Below are positions 16,519-25,176 of a stretch of 64,000 bases of DNA, piece by piece. Made by a program: the position numbers and the translations under genes. Below the pieces are notes generated by a model. That model did no database searches, had not been told where the DNA came from, and saw only the letters and a program-made list of their open reading frames with translations. The stretch is from contig NZ_NEVL01000001.1 in the NCBI RefSeq assembly GCF_002261335.1, positions 682,001 through 746,000 on the forward strand, read 5' to 3'. Position 1 is the stretch's first letter, and each line of letters opens with the position of its first letter. Origin of the DNA: Bordetella genomosp. 1. Lineage in GTDB: Bacteria > Pseudomonadota > Gammaproteobacteria > Burkholderiales > Burkholderiaceae_B.

Positions 16519-18018
16519 ATGGATCAACAAGTCGTCATCACTGCCGCGCACTGGATGTATCTGCTCGGGGTGCTGGTCATCGTCGTCACGATGATCTTTC
16601 GCGCCAACGTCGTCGTGCCGTCGCTGCTCGGCACGCTGTTGGTGGGCATGGCCTTCGCGGGCGGCAGCGTCGTGGCCGGCGTCACCGCCGTCTTCAACGC
16701 GAGCTTCGTGGCGGCCAAGGAGCTGTTCAACATCTTTCTCGTCATCGCCTTCATGACCGCGTTGCTGAACGCGCTCAAGACGCTGGGCTCGGATGTGCGC
16801 ATGGTGCAGCCGTTTCGCGCGGTGATGACCAACGGCCACATCGCGTTCGTGGTGCTGGCCCTGGCCACCTACCTGATCTCGCTGTTCTTCTGGCCGACCC
16901 CGGCCGTGCCGCTGGTGGCCGCGATCCTGCTGCCCGCCGCGATCGCGGCGGGCCTGCCGCCGCTCGGCGCCGCGTGTGCCATCGCCATTGCCGGCCAGGG
17001 CATGGCGCTGTCCTCGGACTATGTGATTGGCGTGGCGCCGGGCATCAGCGCCAAGGCCGCCGGCGTCGCCGTGGCGCTGGTCGCGGAACGCACGCTGGTG
17101 CTCTCGCTCGTGACCGGCCTGCTGGCGCTGTTGCTCGCCTACCTGGGCATGCGGCGCGAGATCAGCGCGCCATCGGAAAGCCTGCTGGCCGCCTGGCAAC
17201 GCAAGGCGGTGGCCGTGCCCGAAGCGGTGGAGGAGGCCGGCACCATGGACAAGGAGGCGCTGGCCGAAGCCGTCGAATACGGCCCGGGCCCGGTGACGGC
17301 GCCGAACACGGCTTGGTCGCGGCTGTTCGCCATCCTCACGCCGCTGGCATTCCTGGCCATCGTGCTGGTGATGGTGGCGCCGCGCCTGTTCCCCAATCTG
17401 CCGCCGCTGCGTGGCGGCGAGGCCGCAGCGCTGGTGGGTGGCACCGCCGCGTTGCTGATGGTGCTCGCCACGCTGGCCGGCGTGGCGCGGCGCGAATTCC
17501 TCAACACCGCGGCCGACCACGTCACCGACGGTTTCGTGTTCGCCTTCAAGGCCATGGGCTCGGTGCTGCCGATCGCGGGCTTCTTCTTTCTCGGCGCGCC
17601 CGACCAGAGCGCCGCGATCCTCGGCGCGGAGCCCGGCCATGCGCCCAACCTGTTGTTCGACCTGCTCGCGGCCTCGCAGAGCTGGATTCCGGACAATGCC
17701 TTCGTGGTGGGTTTCGGCGTGCTGCTGGTCGGCATCATCACGGGTATCGACGGCTCGGGCTTCTCGGGCCTGCCGCTGACCGGCGCGCTGTCGGGCGCGC
17801 TGGGCGCGACCTCCGGCGTGGATGCCGCCACGCTGGCCGCGATCGGCCAGATGGGCGCGGTCTGGACCGGCGGCGGCACGCTGGTGGCCTGGTCGTCGCT
17901 GATCGCGGTGGCGGGCTTTGCGCGCGTCTCGGTGCTGGACCTGGTGCGGCGCCTGTTCCTGCCGGTGGTGACCGGGCTGATCGTCTCGACCGTGGTCGCG
18001 ATCAGCTTCCTGACCTGA
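16519..18018 (+). CDS. Integral membrane permease, ion-transporter-superfamily type, substrate unknown
   Basis: 499 residues with about 12-14 hydrophobic segments. A hydrophilic loop at about 215-260 (REISAPSESLLAAWQRK, then acidic stretches) splits two halves, each with Pro/Gly-rich re-entrant-like motifs (ALSSDYVIGVAPGISAKAAG near 170 and GIDGSGFSGLPLTGALSG near 410). This two-fold pattern recalls permeases for dicarboxylates, gluconate or Na+/H+ exchange (DcuC/GntP/NhaC-like), but I cannot assign a named family. It is divergent from a GntR/FCD regulator, suggesting an organic-acid substrate. Its stop is 4 bp from that of livF, which converges on it. Confidence 0.7.
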   Translation: MDQQVVITAAHWMYLLGVLVIVVTMIFRANVVVPSLLGTLLVGMAFAGGSVVAGVTAVFNASFVAAKELFNIFLVIAFMTALLNALKTLGSDVRMVQPFRAVMTNGHIAFVVLALATYLISLFFWPTPAVPLVAAILLPAAIAAGLPPLGAACAIAIAGQGMALSSDYVIGVAPGISAKAAGVAVALVAERTLVLSLVTGLLALLLAYLGMRREISAPSESLLAAWQRKAVAVPEAVEEAGTMDKEALAEAVEYGPGPVTAPNTAWSRLFAILTPLAFLAIVLVMVAPRLFPNLPPLRGGEAAALVGGTAALLMVLATLAGVARREFLNTAADHVTDGFVFAFKAMGSVLPIAGFFFLGAPDQSAAILGAEPGHAPNLLFDLLAASQSWIPDNAFVVGFGVLLVGIITGIDGSGFSGLPLTGALSGALGATSGVDAATLAAIGQMGAVWTGGGTLVAWSSLIAVAGFARVSVLDLVRRLFLPVVTGLIVSTVVAISFLT

Positions 18019-18022
18019 AGCC

Positions 18023-18733
18023 TCAGACGCCCAGATAGCGCGCGAGCGCTTCGGGCCGGCTGGAGAAAGCGGCGCTGTCGCCGCCTTCGACCAGCCGGCC
18101 CTTTTCCATCACCACGCAGCGGTCGGTGTGGGCGAGCACGGCGCGAAAGTTGCGATCCACGATCAGCGTCGAGATGCCGGTGGCGCGAATGCGCGCGATG
18201 ATCTGCCAGATCTCCGCCACGACCAGCGGCGCCAGCCCCTCGGTGGCCTCGTCCAGGATCAGCAACTCGGGATTGGTCATGAGCGCGCGGCCGATCGCCA
18301 GCATCTGCTGTTCGCCGCCCGAGAGCTGCTGGCCGCCATGGCCCAGCCGTTCGCCCAGCCGCGGAAACGTGGCCAGCACGCGGGCGTAGTCCCATTGCTG
18401 GCGCGCGCCGTTGCCGCGCCGGGCCGCCACCTGCAGGTTTTCGCGCACGCTCAGGTTGGGAAAGATGCCGCGGCCCTCCGGCACGTAGGCCACGCCGAGC
18501 CGCGCGATCGCATGGGGTTGCGCGCGCGTGCAGTCGCGGCCGCCGACGTGCACGCTGCCGCGCGTCGGCCGGACCAGGCCGAGCATGCTGCGGATCAGCG
18601 TGGTCTTGCCCATGCCGTTGCGGCCGATCAGGCCGATGGCCTCGCCCGGCGCGATGTCCAGGTCGACGCCGCGCAGCACGTGGCTGGCGCCGTAATGGGT
18701 ATGCAGGTCCTGCGTGCGCACCAGCGCGCTCAT
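18023..18733 (-). CDS. livF: Branched-chain-type ABC transporter ATP-binding protein (LivF-like), benzoate uptake
   Basis: 236 residues. Walker A is GRNGMGKTT, the signature QQLSGGEQQMLAIGRAL, and Walker B LLILDEATEGLAP. The latter stretch is typical of LivF rather than LivG. The ATG at 18731-18733 overlaps the livG stop by 4 bp (ATGA), implying translational coupling. It is the last gene of the nine-gene operon that begins with the DUF4863 gene. Linkage to bclA and boxD suggests it powers import of benzoate or a related aromatic acid rather than amino acids. Confidence 0.9.
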   Translation of the reverse strand: MSALVRTQDLHTHYGASHVLRGVDLDIAPGEAIGLIGRNGMGKTTLIRSMLGLVRPTRGSVHVGGRDCTRAQPHAIARLGVAYVPEGRGIFPNLSVRENLQVAARRGNGARQQWDYARVLATFPRLGERLGHGGQQLSGGEQQMLAIGRALMTNPELLILDEATEGLAPLVVAEIWQIIARIRATGISTLIVDRNFRAVLAHTDRCVVMEKGRLVEGGDSAAFSSRPEALARYLGV

Positions 18734-19479
18734 GCGTGTTCTCCCAGATAGGCGGTCTGGACCTGCGGGTTGGCGCGCACCTCGGCGGGCGAGCCGCTGG
18801 CCAGGGTGCAGCCGTTGACCATCACCGTGATCGTGTCCGCGACGCGGAACACCGCGTCCATGTCGTGCTCCACCAGCAGGATCGCGTGATCGCGCTTGAG
18901 CACGGCCAGCAGTTCGAGGATGCGCTCGGTTTCCTCCGGGCCCATGCCGGCCAGCGGTTCGTCGAGCAGCAGCACCGAGGGCGCGCCGGCCAGGCACATG
19001 GCGATCTCGAGCTGGCGCTTGTGGCCGTGCGGCAGCAGCCCCGCCGGGCGGTCGGCCTGGGCCTCGAGGCCGGTGCGCGCCAGCGCGTCGCGCGCGCTGC
19101 CGGCGCTGCTGGCGCAGGCGCCGGCGTCGGCAAACCAATGCCAGAAGCGCTGCCTTCCCGCCTGCGCGGCGAGCCGGCAGTTCTCGTGCACCGACAGGGT
19201 GGGGAAGATGGTCGAGCGCTGGTAGGTGCGGCCCAGCCCCGCGCGGGCGCGGCGCGGCTGCGGCCACTGGCTCACGTCGGTGTTCTTGAGCGTGACGCGG
19301 CCGCTGGTCGGCGCGAGCTCGCCCGACAGGATGTTGATGAGCGTGGACTTGCCCGCGCCATTGGTGCCGATCACGGCGTGTACCGCGCCCCGCGCGAGGT
19401 CGAGCGAGACGCCGTCGACGGCGAGCAGGCCGCCGAAGCGGCGCGTGATGGCGTGAGCCGAGAGCAGGACGTCAGGCAT
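18730..19479 (-). CDS. livG: Branched-chain-type ABC transporter ATP-binding protein (LivG-like), benzoate uptake
   Basis: 249 residues. Walker A is GTNGAGKST. The LivG-type Q-loop region is GRTYQRSTIFPTLSVHEN, and Walker B includes VLLLDEPLAGMGP. The ABC signature is slightly degenerate (LLPHGHKRQLEIAMCLA), as is usual in LivG proteins. It overlaps livM by 8 bp upstream and livF by 4 bp downstream. It acts at the inner face of the membrane with LivF and the permeases LivH and LivM. Confidence 0.9.
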   Translation of the reverse strand: MPDVLLSAHAITRRFGGLLAVDGVSLDLARGAVHAVIGTNGAGKSTLINILSGELAPTSGRVTLKNTDVSQWPQPRRARAGLGRTYQRSTIFPTLSVHENCRLAAQAGRQRFWHWFADAGACASSAGSARDALARTGLEAQADRPAGLLPHGHKRQLEIAMCLAGAPSVLLLDEPLAGMGPEETERILELLAVLKRDHAILLVEHDMDAVFRVADTITVMVNGCTLASGSPAEVRANPQVQTAYLGEHA

Positions 19480-20539
19480 GCGAATCTCCCGAAACGGGCA
19501 GCGGTTGCGCGGGGTCGGTGGCGCCGCGCGGCGCGGCCGCAGGCGCGGGGGCGGCCGCGGTATCGGCCGGCGGCCGGACGCGGCGCCGCGCCAGCCCGAT
19601 CAGCCCGTCGGGCAGCCAGGCGACCAGGACGATAATGGCGAGCCCCAGCGACAGGTGCCAGTGGCGCGCGAAGGCGCCGAACACCTCCTGCGACTGGAAC
19701 AGCTCCTGCAGCAGCACCAGGCCCGCCGCGCCCAGCACCGCGCCGCCCTGGCGCGCGAGGCCGCCCAGGATCACCATCAGCAGCACCAGCCCCGACTGCT
19801 CCCAGGCCATCAGCTCCGGCGTGACGAAGCCGTCCTTGAGCGCGTAGAGAAAGCCGGCGAGACCGGCCAGCATGCCCGCCAGCACATAAGCGGCGAGCTT
19901 GTAGGGATAGGTGGAATAGCCGGCCGCGCGCATGCGTTGCTCGTTGGTGCGGATCCCGGCCAGCGCGGCGCCGAAGGGCGAGCGCCGCACCAGGGCCAGC
20001 AGGATCCAGGCCAGGCACAGGCAGGCCAGCACGAAGAAATAGAAGGTGGTGTTGTCGCTCAGGTCGAACGGCAGCCAGCCGCCCAGGCTGAGCTCGGGCC
20101 GGAAATACAGATAGATGCCGTCGCTGCCGCCGCCCAGCTTGGTGTCGTGCATCACGTAATAGGCCATCTGGGCGAACGCCAGCGTGACCATGATGAAGTA
20201 GATGCCGCGCGTGCGCAGCACCAGCGCGCCCGTGACCAGCGCGTAGAGGCCGGCGCACAGCACCGCGGCGGGCAGCAGCAGCCACAGCGAGCCGGCCTGC
20301 GCCTCGGGGCTCAACAGGGCTGCGGCGTAGGCGCCCAGGCCGAAGAACGCGGCATGGCCCAGGCTCACCAGCCCGACCCCGCCCACGAGCAGCTGCAGGC
20401 TCAGCGCGAACAGGCCGTAGATCATGATCTTCATGGCCAGGCCGGTGTAGTAATCGCTGCCCGACCACGCGAACGCGGCCAGGGCGAGCACGCAGACCAG
20501 CGGCAGACCGTGGCGGGAGAGTTTGCTTGTCGACATCAT
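19472..20539 (-). CDS. livM: Branched-chain-type ABC transporter permease (LivM-like)
   Basis: 355 residues, multi-spanning. The family motif GGVGLVSLGHAAFFGLGAYA lies near residue 60, and a conserved cytoplasmic loop includes FGAALAGIRTNEQRMRAAGY near 200. A long Ala/Pro-rich hydrophilic tail follows the last membrane segment. There are two adjacent ATGs. The second (20534-20536) sits at better spacing from AGGAG. It lies 12 bp downstream of livH and overlaps livG by 8 bp. Confidence 0.9.
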   Translation of the reverse strand: MMSTSKLSRHGLPLVCVLALAAFAWSGSDYYTGLAMKIMIYGLFALSLQLLVGGVGLVSLGHAAFFGLGAYAAALLSPEAQAGSLWLLLPAAVLCAGLYALVTGALVLRTRGIYFIMVTLAFAQMAYYVMHDTKLGGGSDGIYLYFRPELSLGGWLPFDLSDNTTFYFFVLACLCLAWILLALVRRSPFGAALAGIRTNEQRMRAAGYSTYPYKLAAYVLAGMLAGLAGFLYALKDGFVTPELMAWEQSGLVLLMVILGGLARQGGAVLGAAGLVLLQELFQSQEVFGAFARHWHLSLGLAIIVLVAWLPDGLIGLARRRVRPPADTAAAPAPAAAPRGATDPAQPLPVSGDSHA

Positions 20540-20551
20540 GGACTCCTGCCC

Positions 20552-21433
20552 TCAACCCTGCTTGAACAGCCCTTCGGGCCGGTACAGCAGGATCGTCGCC
20601 ATCAACACATACACCAGCACCCCCGCCGCGGCGGGGAAGAACACCTGGCCGAAGGTCTCGACCGCGGCCACCAGCATGGCGGCCAGGAAGGTGCCGCGCA
20701 CCGAACCGATGCCGCCGATCACCACCACCACGAAGCAGATGATGAGCACGCCGTTGCCCATGCCCGGATACACCGACGACACCGGCGCGGCCAGCGCCCC
20801 GGCCAGCGCGGCGAGCGCCACGCCGGCGGCGAACACCCAGCGATAGAGCCGGTTGATGTCGATGCCGAGCGAGCCGATCATCTCGCGGTTGCTGGCGCCG
20901 GCGCGCACCATCATGCCGACGCGCGTGCGTGTGATCACCCAGTAGAGCAGCGCGCACACCGCCAGCGCGGCGCCTGCGATGAAGAGCCGGTACACCGGAT
21001 ACGTCATCACGTCGCCCAGCGGCACCGTGCCCGCCAGCCACGCCGGCATGGGCACCCCGTGCACGTCGTTGCCCACCAGGATGCTGCGCAGTTCTTCGAA
21101 CACCAGGATCAGCCCGTACGTCATCAGCACCTGCTGCAGATGATCGCGCCGGTAGAGAAAGCCGAAGAACAGCAACTCCAGCACGTACCCCAGCACCGTC
21201 GCCGCCACCACGCACACCAGCAGCGTCACGAAGAAGCCGCCGCCCAGCCCGCGCTCGACCAGCGGGCCGAGCGCGAAGGCCATGTAGGCGCCGATCATGT
21301 AGAAGCTGCCATGGGCCAGGTTGATGATGCCCATGATGCCGAAGATCAGCGTCAGGCCGCTGGCCACGAGGAACAGCAGCAGCCCGTACTGAACGGCATT
21401 GAGCGTATGGATCAGGAGGATGCCGGGGTCCAT
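20552..21433 (-). CDS. livH: Branched-chain-type ABC transporter permease (LivH-like)
   Basis: 293 residues, about eight membrane segments. Family features are SGLTLIFGIMGIINLAHGSF near residue 25 and a conserved loop RTRVGMMVRAGASNREMIGS near 190. A GGAG precedes the ATG. It is 15 bp downstream of the binding-protein gene and 12 bp upstream of livM, so part of one transcript. It forms the membrane channel with LivM. Confidence 0.9.
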   Translation of the reverse strand: MDPGILLIHTLNAVQYGLLLFLVASGLTLIFGIMGIINLAHGSFYMIGAYMAFALGPLVERGLGGGFFVTLLVCVVAATVLGYVLELLFFGFLYRRDHLQQVLMTYGLILVFEELRSILVGNDVHGVPMPAWLAGTVPLGDVMTYPVYRLFIAGAALAVCALLYWVITRTRVGMMVRAGASNREMIGSLGIDINRLYRWVFAAGVALAALAGALAAPVSSVYPGMGNGVLIICFVVVVIGGIGSVRGTFLAAMLVAAVETFGQVFFPAAAGVLVYVLMATILLYRPEGLFKQG

Positions 21434-21448
21434 GGCGCGCTCCGGACC

Positions 21449-22618
21449 TCAGAGCTTGCAGCCGCGCGCCGGATCGGCGAGCTTCTGCACGGCCACGCGT
21501 TGCACCTTGTTTTCCAGGCCCTCGACCTTGCGCAGGTAGATGTCCTGCACCGGGTTGCCGGCAGCCGACAGCGTGAAGGGGCCGCGCGGGCTGTCGATCG
21601 TGGCCGACCGCATGGCGTTGCGGAAGTCGGCCTTCTTGCCGATGTCGCCCTTGACCGCGGCCAGGCCGGCCTGCATCAGCTGGGCCGCGTCGTAGCCCTG
21701 CACCGCGTACACGTCGGGCGCAAGCTTGTAGGCCTTGTCGTAGTCGGCGCGGAAGGCGTTGTCGCGCGGCGTGTTCAGGCCGTCGGCATAGTGCAGCGTG
21801 GTCATCAGGCCTTGTGCCGAGGGGCCCTGGGCCTGCAGCGTGCCGTCGGTGAGAAAGCCCGAGCCGTACAGCGGGATGCTCTTGTTCAGGCCGGCCGCGT
21901 GATAGTCCTGCACGAACTTCACCGCGCCGCCGCCGGCGAAGAAGCTGAACACCATGTCGGGCTTGGCCGCCGCGATCTCGGTCAGCACCGACTGGAACTC
22001 CACGTTGGGGAACGGCACCGTCAGGTCTTTCACGACCTTGCCGCCGGCCTTCTCGAAGCCTTCGCGAAAGCCCTTCACCGCCTCGTCGCCGGCCGCGTAC
22101 TTCCAGGTCACGGTGATCGCGGTCTTCTTGCCGTCGGCGAAGGCCACCGGGCCCATGGCATAGGCCGGCTGCCAATTGGTGAACGAGGTGCGGAAGATGC
22201 CGGGGCCGCACATCGGGCCGGTGATCGCGTCGGCGCCGGCATTGGCCACGATCAGCGTGGTGTCGCTGTCCTTGGCGGCCTTGGCCAGCGCCATCGCCAC
22301 GCCCGAGTGCACCGTGCCCACCACGACGTCGACCTGGTCGCGCTTGATCAGGCGGTTGGCGTTCTCCGAGGCCTTGGCCGGATTCGATTCGTCGTCGACC
22401 TTGAAGTACTCGACCTCGCGGCCGCCCAGCTTGCCGCCCTGTTGCTGCACGTACAGCTTGAAGCCGTTCTCGATCGCGGTGCCCAGCGCGGCGTAGGTGC
22501 CGCTGTAGGGCAGCATGAAGCCGACCTTGATCTTGTCGGCCGCGTGGGCCGGGGCGGTGGCGAACATCAGGGCGCTGGCGCCGGCCAGCAGCGCGGCGCG
22601 ATTCAGGATCGGGTTCAT
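21449..22618 (-). CDS. ABC transporter substrate-binding protein, likely benzoate/aromatic acid
   Basis: 389 residues. The Sec signal peptide is MNPILNRAALLAGASALMFA with likely cleavage after AHA. The mature protein opens KIKVGFMLPYSGTYAALGT, typical of the Leu/Ile/Val-binding (type I periplasmic binding) family. Length is normal. AGGAG precedes the ATG. The gene sits between an alpha/beta hydrolase of the benzoyl-CoA pathway (21 bp upstream) and livH (15 bp downstream), so the ligand is probably benzoate or a related acid. That assignment rests on context. Confidence 0.9.
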   Translation of the reverse strand: MNPILNRAALLAGASALMFATAPAHAADKIKVGFMLPYSGTYAALGTAIENGFKLYVQQQGGKLGGREVEYFKVDDESNPAKASENANRLIKRDQVDVVVGTVHSGVAMALAKAAKDSDTTLIVANAGADAITGPMCGPGIFRTSFTNWQPAYAMGPVAFADGKKTAITVTWKYAAGDEAVKGFREGFEKAGGKVVKDLTVPFPNVEFQSVLTEIAAAKPDMVFSFFAGGGAVKFVQDYHAAGLNKSIPLYGSGFLTDGTLQAQGPSAQGLMTTLHYADGLNTPRDNAFRADYDKAYKLAPDVYAVQGYDAAQLMQAGLAAVKGDIGKKADFRNAMRSATIDSPRGPFTLSAAGNPVQDIYLRKVEGLENKVQRVAVQKLADPARGCKL

Positions 22619-22639
22619 GGCGGAAGTCTCCTGTGGTTG

Positions 22640-23527
22640 TTATCGGCCGCCGGATGGGGCGGCCCGGCGCGTCGGCAGGGTGTCGACGAAATGCCGCATC
22701 GCCTGAAGCACGGCTTCGGGCTGATCTTTGTGCGGGGAATGCCGGCAGGCGGCAATCTCGAGCAGACGGGTCTGGGGCGCGCGGCGCCGGATGCCGCGGA
22801 TCTGTTCCAGCGAACCGTATTCATCGTCCAGGCCCTGGATGGCGAGCACGGGACAGCGCAGCGCATCCAGTTCGGCCGTGATGTTCCAGGCGGCGAACGT
22901 GGGCGACAGCCACACATCGTTCCAGCCCCAGAAGGCCGAGTCGGGATCGTCGTGATGGCGCGCCAGCCGCGCCCGCAGGTCGGTGTGCAGATAGGCCTCG
23001 CGCGCCTGCGCGATGCTGGCCAGCGTGACGGGCTCGACCAGGATGTGCGGCGCCGCCACCGCCACGCCGGCCACGGCGTCGGGATGCGCGGCGGCATACA
23101 GCAGCGCGATCGAGGCGCCATCGCTGTGGCCGAACAGGATCGGCGGCTCGGCGCGCGCGTCCACCCCCAGCGCCGCCAGCAGCGCCGGCAGCACCGTGCG
23201 CGCCTCGTGGTGCATGAACCCGGCCGGCCAGCGCTCGTCGCGCGCCCGCGGGGTGGAACGGCCGTAGCCGGCGCGCGAATACACCAGCCCGCGGCAGCCC
23301 GTGGCCGCGCACAGGCGCGCGGGCCAGTCGCGCCACATCGCCACCGAGCCCAGCCCTTCGTGCAGGAACACGATCAACGGCGCATCGCGCCGCGCGGCGT
23401 CGATCCAGGCGTACTCGAGCCGCAGGGCTCGCCCCGCGGCGTTCACCTCGGCCAGCAGGGTGGCCGGGCGCGGCGGGGCAACGGCCGACGCAGCGGCGCC
23501 CGACGCAGCGACCCCCGACGCGTTCAC
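22640..23527 (-). CDS. Alpha/beta hydrolase of the benzoate operon
   Basis: 295 residues. The start is GTG at 23525-23527, which overlaps the bclA stop (GTGA), so translation is probably coupled. The nucleophile elbow is GHSDG with Ser135, an oxyanion-type FLHEGLGS is at about 54, and CRHSPHKDQPE near the end supplies the likely catalytic His. Such hydrolases are common in box clusters, where they may release stalled CoA esters or open lactones. The exact reaction is not established from sequence. The N-terminal 20 residues are Ala/Ser-rich and may be disordered. Confidence 0.85.
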   Translation of the reverse strand: MNASGVAASGAAASAVAPPRPATLLAEVNAAGRALRLEYAWIDAARRDAPLIVFLHEGLGSVAMWRDWPARLCAATGCRGLVYSRAGYGRSTPRARDERWPAGFMHHEARTVLPALLAALGVDARAEPPILFGHSDGASIALLYAAAHPDAVAGVAVAAPHILVEPVTLASIAQAREAYLHTDLRARLARHHDDPDSAFWGWNDVWLSPTFAAWNITAELDALRCPVLAIQGLDDEYGSLEQIRGIRRRAPQTRLLEIAACRHSPHKDQPEAVLQAMRHFVDTLPTRRAAPSGGR

Positions 23528-25083
23528 AGCGAGGCCTCTTCCATCTGGCGCAGGCGGAAGCGCTGGATCTTGCCGGTGGCGGTCTTGGGCAGCTCTTCGG
23601 TGAAGTTGATCTGGCGCGGATACTTGAACGGCGCGAGGTGCTGCTTCACGTACTGCTGCAGCGCCGCGCCGGTCTGGTCGTCGGGCGCGTAGCCGGGGCG
23701 CAGCACCACATACGCCTTGGTCTTCACCAGGCCGTCGTGGTCCGGCACGCCGATCACGGCGGCCTCGAGCACGGCCTCGTGCTGGATCAGTACGTTCTCC
23801 ACCTCGACCGGCGACACGTACTGGCCGCTGACCTTGATCATGTCGTCGCTGCGGCCGGCGTAGGTGTAGTAGCCATCGGCGTCGCACACGTATTTGTCGC
23901 CGCTCTTGAGCCAGTCGCCGAGAAAGCACTGGCGGGTCTTGTCGCGGTTGTTCCAGTACATCAGGGCGGCGCTGGGGCCCTTGATGTAGAGATCGCCGAT
24001 GGCGCCGGAGGGCACCGGCAGGCCGCTATCGTCGCGCAGCTGCACCTCGTAGCCCGGCACCGGCTTGCCGGTGGTGCCGTAGCGGAACTGACCTTCCTGG
24101 TTCGACAGGAAGATGTGCAGCATCTCCGTCGAGCCGATGCCATCGAGGATCTGGCAGCCGAAATGGCGGGTGAAGCGCTCGCCGATGTCGCGCGGCAATG
24201 CCTCGCCGGCGGAGGTACAGACGCGCAGCCGCACCTGCTCGCGCGGCGGCAGGTCGCTCGCGGCCAGCATGCTGGCGTAGAGCGTCGGCACGCCGTAGAA
24301 GATGGACGGGCGGTGCGTGGTGAGCCGCTGGAACACGGCCTGCGGCGTGGGCCGCTCGGCCATCAGGATAGTGGTCGCGCCGACCGATAGCGGAAAGGTC
24401 AGGCCGTTGCCCAGGCCATAGGCGAAAAACAGCTTGGCCGCCGAGAACACCACGTCGTCCTCGCGGATGCCCAGCACCGGCTTGGCGTACAGCTCGGCGG
24501 TGTGCCACAGATTGCCGTGCGTGTGGACCACGCCCTTGGGCTTGCCGGTCGAGCCCGACGAGTAGAGCCAGAAGGCGATCTCGTCGGCCAGCGTGCGCGC
24601 CGCCGGCACCAGCGGCGCCTCGGCCAGCAGCGCTTCGAACTCGTGCTCGCCCGGCTGCGCGGCGGCGGTGGGCTGCGACACGATGAGGTGCTCGATGTCG
24701 CCCGGACACTGCGCGAGCGCCTGGCGCAGCGTGGGCAGCAGCGCGCCCGACACGACCAGCGCGCGGGCCCGGCAATGACCGATGATGTAGGCGTAGTCTT
24801 CGGCGGTAAGCAGCGTGTTCACGGCCACCGGCACCACGCCCGCGTGCAGCGCGCCGAGGAAGGCGCTGGGCCAGTCCACCGTGTCGTGCATCACCATCAG
24901 CACGCGTTCCTCGCGCCGCAGGCCGAGCTGGCGCAGCGCGCCGGCCATGCGCGCCACGCGCTCGGCCAGCTCGCCATAGCTGAGCTGGCGATGGTCGTCG
25001 ATGTAGGCGGTCTTGGCCGCGCGGGGCGCGTTCAGGGCCGCCAGGTAGCTGGCGTAATTCAGCTCGTTCGGGCAATCGTGCAT
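23524..25083 (-). CDS. bclA: Benzoate-CoA ligase
   Basis: 519-residue adenylate-forming enzyme that activates benzoate with ATP and CoA, the first step of the box pathway. The phosphate-binding loop YSSGSTGKPKG is at residues 174-184. A central FAYGLGNGLTFPL motif is typical of benzoate/4-hydroxybenzoate-CoA ligases. The C-terminal SGQYVSPVEVENVL and catalytic-lysine region GKIQRFRLRQ are present. Length fits BclA/BadA. GAGGAG precedes the ATG. A 93-bp gap separates it from boxD, and it overlaps the downstream hydrolase start. Confidence 0.93.
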   Translation of the reverse strand: MHDCPNELNYASYLAALNAPRAAKTAYIDDHRQLSYGELAERVARMAGALRQLGLRREERVLMVMHDTVDWPSAFLGALHAGVVPVAVNTLLTAEDYAYIIGHCRARALVVSGALLPTLRQALAQCPGDIEHLIVSQPTAAAQPGEHEFEALLAEAPLVPAARTLADEIAFWLYSSGSTGKPKGVVHTHGNLWHTAELYAKPVLGIREDDVVFSAAKLFFAYGLGNGLTFPLSVGATTILMAERPTPQAVFQRLTTHRPSIFYGVPTLYASMLAASDLPPREQVRLRVCTSAGEALPRDIGERFTRHFGCQILDGIGSTEMLHIFLSNQEGQFRYGTTGKPVPGYEVQLRDDSGLPVPSGAIGDLYIKGPSAALMYWNNRDKTRQCFLGDWLKSGDKYVCDADGYYTYAGRSDDMIKVSGQYVSPVEVENVLIQHEAVLEAAVIGVPDHDGLVKTKAYVVLRPGYAPDDQTGAALQQYVKQHLAPFKYPRQINFTEELPKTATGKIQRFRLRQMEEASL

Positions 25084-25176
25084 GCTTGTCTCCTCGAGGG
25101 ACCGGGCCTGGCCGTCATGCGGCTCTGGGTAGGCTCCGGGGGGCGCGGTCGTTGCGGCCGGGGATGGATCAGGGCG

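Noticed and set aside
19478-23692. 1404-codon open frame on the plus strand across the Liv operon
   Set aside because: It overlaps several confidently identified genes on the other strand, has no domain, and is a typical high-GC artefact.
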